DNA of 64,000 nt from contig NZ_JAPWGL010000004.1 of the NCBI RefSeq assembly GCF_027213645.1, positions 479,051-543,050 on the forward strand. The letters are read 5' to 3'. This document shows, one piece after another, positions 61,385-64,000 of this stretch. Numbering within the stretch: the stretch's first letter is position 1; each line of letters begins with the position of its first letter. Below the pieces are notes generated by a model. That model was not told the origin of the DNA. It made no database searches and saw only the letters and a list, made by a program, of their open reading frames with translations. Made by a program: the position numbers and the translations under genes. The stretch is from Pedobacter rhodius (GTDB taxonomy: Bacteria > Bacteroidota > Bacteroidia > Sphingobacteriales > Sphingobacteriaceae).

Positions 61385-62032
61385 TTAAACCGTACTCAGC
61401 GCTAAAGCCGGCTGATTAAGCAATTCTTGGTAGGCATCTACAAACTGCGCAACATGAAATCCGTCGGCTAAAGCATGGTTTGCATGAATAGAAACAGGCA
61501 TTATTTTTCTGCCATTTTCGTCTCTTACTTTGCCGAATGATATTTTCGGACAACTATCCTTATAAGAATAATTTCTCGCGTGGGAAATCGATTTAAAATT
61601 TAACCATGGAAGTGCAGAGTAATGAATTACATTTTCACCGGATGATGCCGGAATCAAACCCGTGGAATTTTCAACCTTCCGGATTTCTTTTACAGCGTTA
61701 ATCCTGAATTGCTCAAAATTTTCATGAAAATCCATATAACTGAAACCGAATGTTCCGTTAGGCCTGTTTATTGTTGCCGAGGCATGTATTTCATCGTATT
61801 TCCAAACTTCGCCATCTATAATACGGTATTTAAAATTCTCGATTTGATTTGCTGCGACCAGCGATTTATGCAGGTAAAGCAAAAAGAATGAAACTTCTTT
61901 TTCTTTTGCCTCCTTGTAGGTTGAAGTGCAATCCACCTCTACGGTTACACCAAAAAACGGTTCTTCAAAATTGTTAAAAAAGTTAAAATGGTCTTTTCTT
62001 AACCAGGTGTCTATATTTATTTTTTCGCTCAT
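61385..62032 (-). CDS. Chloramphenicol acetyltransferase family (CatA-like) enzyme
   Basis: This 215-residue protein has the catalytic HxxxDG motif in NHALADGFH (His186, Asp190) and the trimer-type CAT layout (WLRKDHFNFFNNFEEPFFGVTVEVD at the N-terminus). It would transfer acetyl from CoA to a hydroxyl substrate. Typical CAT motifs read HHAVCDG; here the first His is Asn, so resistance to chloramphenicol is not certain. It overlaps the HAD gene upstream by 4 bp. Confidence 0.85.
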   Translation of the reverse strand: MSEKINIDTWLRKDHFNFFNNFEEPFFGVTVEVDCTSTYKEAKEKEVSFFLLYLHKSLVAANQIENFKYRIIDGEVWKYDEIHASATINRPNGTFGFSYMDFHENFEQFRINAVKEIRKVENSTGLIPASSGENVIHYSALPWLNFKSISHARNYSYKDSCPKISFGKVRDENGRKIMPVSIHANHALADGFHVAQFVDAYQELLNQPALALSTV

Positions 62033-62724
62033 GCTATTAATTTTTGTAAAACTTCAGATAAATTTTTCATCTGGTAAAAATTCGGGTGCTCAATCGTATG
62101 GTCTATGTGCTCATGAACCCAGGTGGTGTGGTACGGAATATGAACAGCGTGCCCCCCAATTGCCAGTACAGGTAAAACATCCGATTTTAAAGAGTTGCCT
62201 AACATTAAAAACTCTTCAGGCTTGCAATCCAGGTGTTTCAGGAGCTTTTGATAATCTTTTTCCTGTTTATCGCTCATAATTTCAATGTGATGGAAATAAT
62301 GGTCTAAACCCGACTTTGTCAGTTTCCTTTGCTGATCCAATAAATCGCCTTTAGTGGCAACAACCAATTTATATTTTCCATTCAGGGCTTTCAAAACCTC
62401 TTCTACGCCATCCAACAATTCAATGGGTTTATTCAGCATTTCCTGCCCTAGCTGTATCGCTTTGTTAATCATTTCAGGATTTGCCTTTCCTTCGGTTATT
62501 TTTAAAATGGTTTCAATCATACTAAGCATAAAGCCTTTAATGCCATAACCATAGAGCGGCAGATTGGCAATTTCGGTTTTGTATAACTCGGCTACAATGC
62601 TATGATGAGGTAAGAAATCTTCCAGTAAACCTGCAAATTGTTCTTCCGTTTCGCGGAAATAAGGTTCGTTTACCCAAAGGGTATCATCGGCATCAAAAGC
62701 AATTACACTAATATTATTGTTCAT
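62029..62724 (-). CDS. HAD-superfamily hydrolase
   Basis: This 231-residue protein has the HAD motif I FDADDTLW (nucleophile Asp11, Asp13), motif II VVATKG and the late LMLGNSLKSDVLPVLAIGG block. It is probably a small-molecule phosphatase. I place the start at the ATG at 62724; a longer frame reaching 62760 would run over its promoter. It is co-transcribed with the CAT-like gene (ATGA overlap). Confidence 0.88.
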   Translation of the reverse strand: MNNNISVIAFDADDTLWVNEPYFRETEEQFAGLLEDFLPHHSIVAELYKTEIANLPLYGYGIKGFMLSMIETILKITEGKANPEMINKAIQLGQEMLNKPIELLDGVEEVLKALNGKYKLVVATKGDLLDQQRKLTKSGLDHYFHHIEIMSDKQEKDYQKLLKHLDCKPEEFLMLGNSLKSDVLPVLAIGGHAVHIPYHTTWVHEHIDHTIEHPNFYQMKNLSEVLQKLIA

Positions 62725-62746
62725 GGTTATGCTTACTTTAGTAGCA

Positions 62747-62754
62747 CAAAAGTA
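62747..62754 (-). promoter_or_regulatory. Candidate -7 element of the HAD-CAT operon
   Basis: TACTTTTG on the minus strand matches TAnnTTTG, 23 bp before the chosen HAD ATG. A short palindrome (GACA-TT-TGTC, 62779-62788) lies between this element and the divergent Crp/Fnr gene and could be its operator. Confidence 0.4.
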
Positions 62755-62801
62755 AATCAACCCAAATCAATAAGAAAGGACATTTGTCTCGCTTTTAAAT
62801 T

Positions 62802-63413
62802 ATGTTACGAACAAATCTTAATTTTTTATCTTTTATAGAACGCTTTTATGCATCGGATAGCGAACATAAAAACATTACTTTAAAAGTTTTCCCCGCTGGA
62901 TTCAGGTTTATTGAACAAGGCGAAAAAATAAGAAACATTTATATTGTTAAAGAAGGCGTAACCAAATGCTTCATTTCTGAAGAAAACGGAAAAGATTTCA
63001 TCATAGAATTTTTAGGAAAAGGAGAAGTTGTCGGCGAACTCGAAGCAATAAAGAAAATCGATTGCCTGTGTAATGTTGAAGCCATAAGTGAGGTTACCGC
63101 TTATGCAATTCCTGATCATTTCTTTTTAAAGCTTACGGAAGAAAACACCGAATTCACCAGGATTTTACTCCAGGAATTATCGACAAGAATTATTCAAACC
63201 AGTTCAAGAGCTTCTTTTCAGCAACTTTATACTTTAGAATACGGTTTAATGAAACTATTAAAACTTCAAACCGAGGAAAATATCAGGGTTTCAAAAGAAG
63301 ATATGGCGGCCTATCTGGGGATATCAGTAAGGAGTTTTAACCGGATATTAAAGCAACTTAAAGCAAAAAATACTTTTAATGAAGATGATGGTTTGAAAAA
63401 GCTTTTTGATTAA
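62802..63413 (+). CDS. Crp/Fnr-family transcriptional regulator
   Basis: This 203-residue protein has a cyclic-nucleotide-binding-type beta-roll (about 15-120; GFRFIEQGEKIRNIYIVKEG, FLGKGEVVGELEAI). A long dimer helix and a C-terminal winged helix (ISKEDMAAYLGISVRSFNRIL) follow. The Arg and Ser expected for cAMP are not obvious, and there is no FeS cysteine cluster at the N-terminus, so the effector is unknown. It is divergent from the HAD-CAT operon and may control it. Confidence 0.9.
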   Translation: MLRTNLNFLSFIERFYASDSEHKNITLKVFPAGFRFIEQGEKIRNIYIVKEGVTKCFISEENGKDFIIEFLGKGEVVGELEAIKKIDCLCNVEAISEVTAYAIPDHFFLKLTEENTEFTRILLQELSTRIIQTSSRASFQQLYTLEYGLMKLLKLQTEENIRVSKEDMAAYLGISVRSFNRILKQLKAKNTFNEDDGLKKLFD

Positions 63414-64000
63414 GAAACCCTCCAGATTCAACGGGAATTTACTTGCCAGGCACATAAATCGAAGGCCCTTATCTTAAGCATTTCAATGTTTCGTTAAACT
63501 TTACATGAGGTAGCGCTCAATGTCAAAAGGGCTAAAAATATGCTTAAACAAATGGCTGTAATATTGTTTATAAGTCAGCACTTATTTTAGTAAAGGAAAA
63601 CAGGAGTTTCATCGGCGTTAAACCGGACTTTAATCGGAGAACCATCGGAGTTATTGGTATTTATTCAGATTAAATTACGACATTCTAATGCTAATTTCTA
63701 ATCTTAATATTTCCCGGGCTTATCGGAAATGCAAATGTTTCATTCATGTCTTTTCGGTCCGATAGCTATCGATGAAACGCAGTAAAATGCCTGCCTTTGG
63801 TAGGTCGAAATCTTTGAATCGAAAACAATTCCAAAGATTTTGCTTCGCAGAGACTTCGTGTTCTCCACTTCGCTCGAATCCGATAGATTCTGTGTTAATT
63901 TCCAAATAAAATATTTTATTTTTGTTTCATGGGCAGTCAAGAACTAGCCAGTGTAGCGTGCTGATGCTTTAGGCTCAGCTCGCTACTTTCTTTTAAAACT
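63414..64000. other. Non-coding tail with palindromes
   Basis: I see no convincing gene. A perfect 12-bp palindrome CGATAGCTATCG lies at 63770-63781. AAATCTTTG/CAAAGATTT inverse copies lie at 63808-63816 and 63832-63840, and CGAAT/ATTCG-type short repeats follow to about 63895. The frame at 63740-63940 on the minus strand is built from these repeats and is probably not a gene. Confidence 0.6.

Noticed and set aside
63740..63940. 66-residue minus-strand frame
   Set aside because: It runs through short inverted repeats, has no family match and no start context.
1..64000. CRISPR array
   Set aside because: No regularly spaced direct repeats with unique spacers; the repeats found are degenerate tandem or palindromic elements.

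Overview
The window is a piece of chromosome from a member of the Bacteroidota, most like Sphingobacteriaceae (Pedobacter-type). The evidence is three SusC/RagA TonB-dependent transporters, two of them with SusD partners, a large-insert signal peptidase I, the parA-parB-DUF5683-dapB-lepB order, OmpA-type and beta-barrel outer membrane proteins, Bacteroidota -7 promoter motifs (TAnnTTTG), and AT-rich sequence with few Shine-Dalgarno sites.

Layout. 1-4361: a truncated SusC gene behind a ROK repressor. 4447-9082: a housekeeping block (parA, parB, DUF5683, dapB, lepB). 9264-14839: a flavin reductase, a short gene of unknown function, an oligopeptide-type binding lipoprotein and an outer membrane receptor. 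15177-22674: a lipid-modification cluster (two cyclopropane-synthase-like methyltransferases, an FAD amine-oxidase-like enzyme, DUF1365, DUF1295, DUF1475, then a desaturase). It is interrupted by a four-helix-bundle gene and carries hairpin-forming ATGGATGATGG-type repeats at its gene ends. 22825-26575: a cupin, small unknowns, an acyltransferase and a lone Sfp-type phosphopantetheinyl transferase. 27030-35032: a histidine kinase with a LytTR regulator, OmpA and beta-barrel proteins, a CsbD stress cassette, and an orphan PAS/REC pair.

35350-48546 is a tightly packed 13-kb minus-strand operon: SusC, SusD, S51 peptidase (cyanophycinase family), two paralogous DoxX-like membrane proteins, cytochrome c, Tat-dependent molybdopterin sulfite oxidase, phytoene-dehydrogenase-like flavoprotein, and YeiH-type sulfate/sulfite exporter. 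It looks like an uptake locus coupled to sulfite oxidation and export, and I do not know this combination as a described system. It has a strong promoter, a leader of about 300 nt, and an opposite-strand terminator in that leader. A second SusCD pair follows (49322-54430).

55931-61211 is a 5.2-kb island inserted in the 3' end of tRNA-Ala(GGC). It is bounded by 47-bp perfect direct repeats and has no recognisable integrase. It carries a two-gene unit (a Panacea/DUF4065-like protein coupled to a 646-residue protein with three C-terminal membrane segments), two HTH regulators, a secreted protein, and a small-gene cluster in which one gene is frameshifted and another may carry a nonsense mutation. 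The two-gene unit is a candidate toxin-antitoxin or anti-phage module. The window ends with a chloramphenicol-acetyltransferase-like gene, a HAD phosphatase and a divergent Crp/Fnr regulator, then about 590 bp without a convincing gene. All functions are read from sequence motifs and context; no database search was run.
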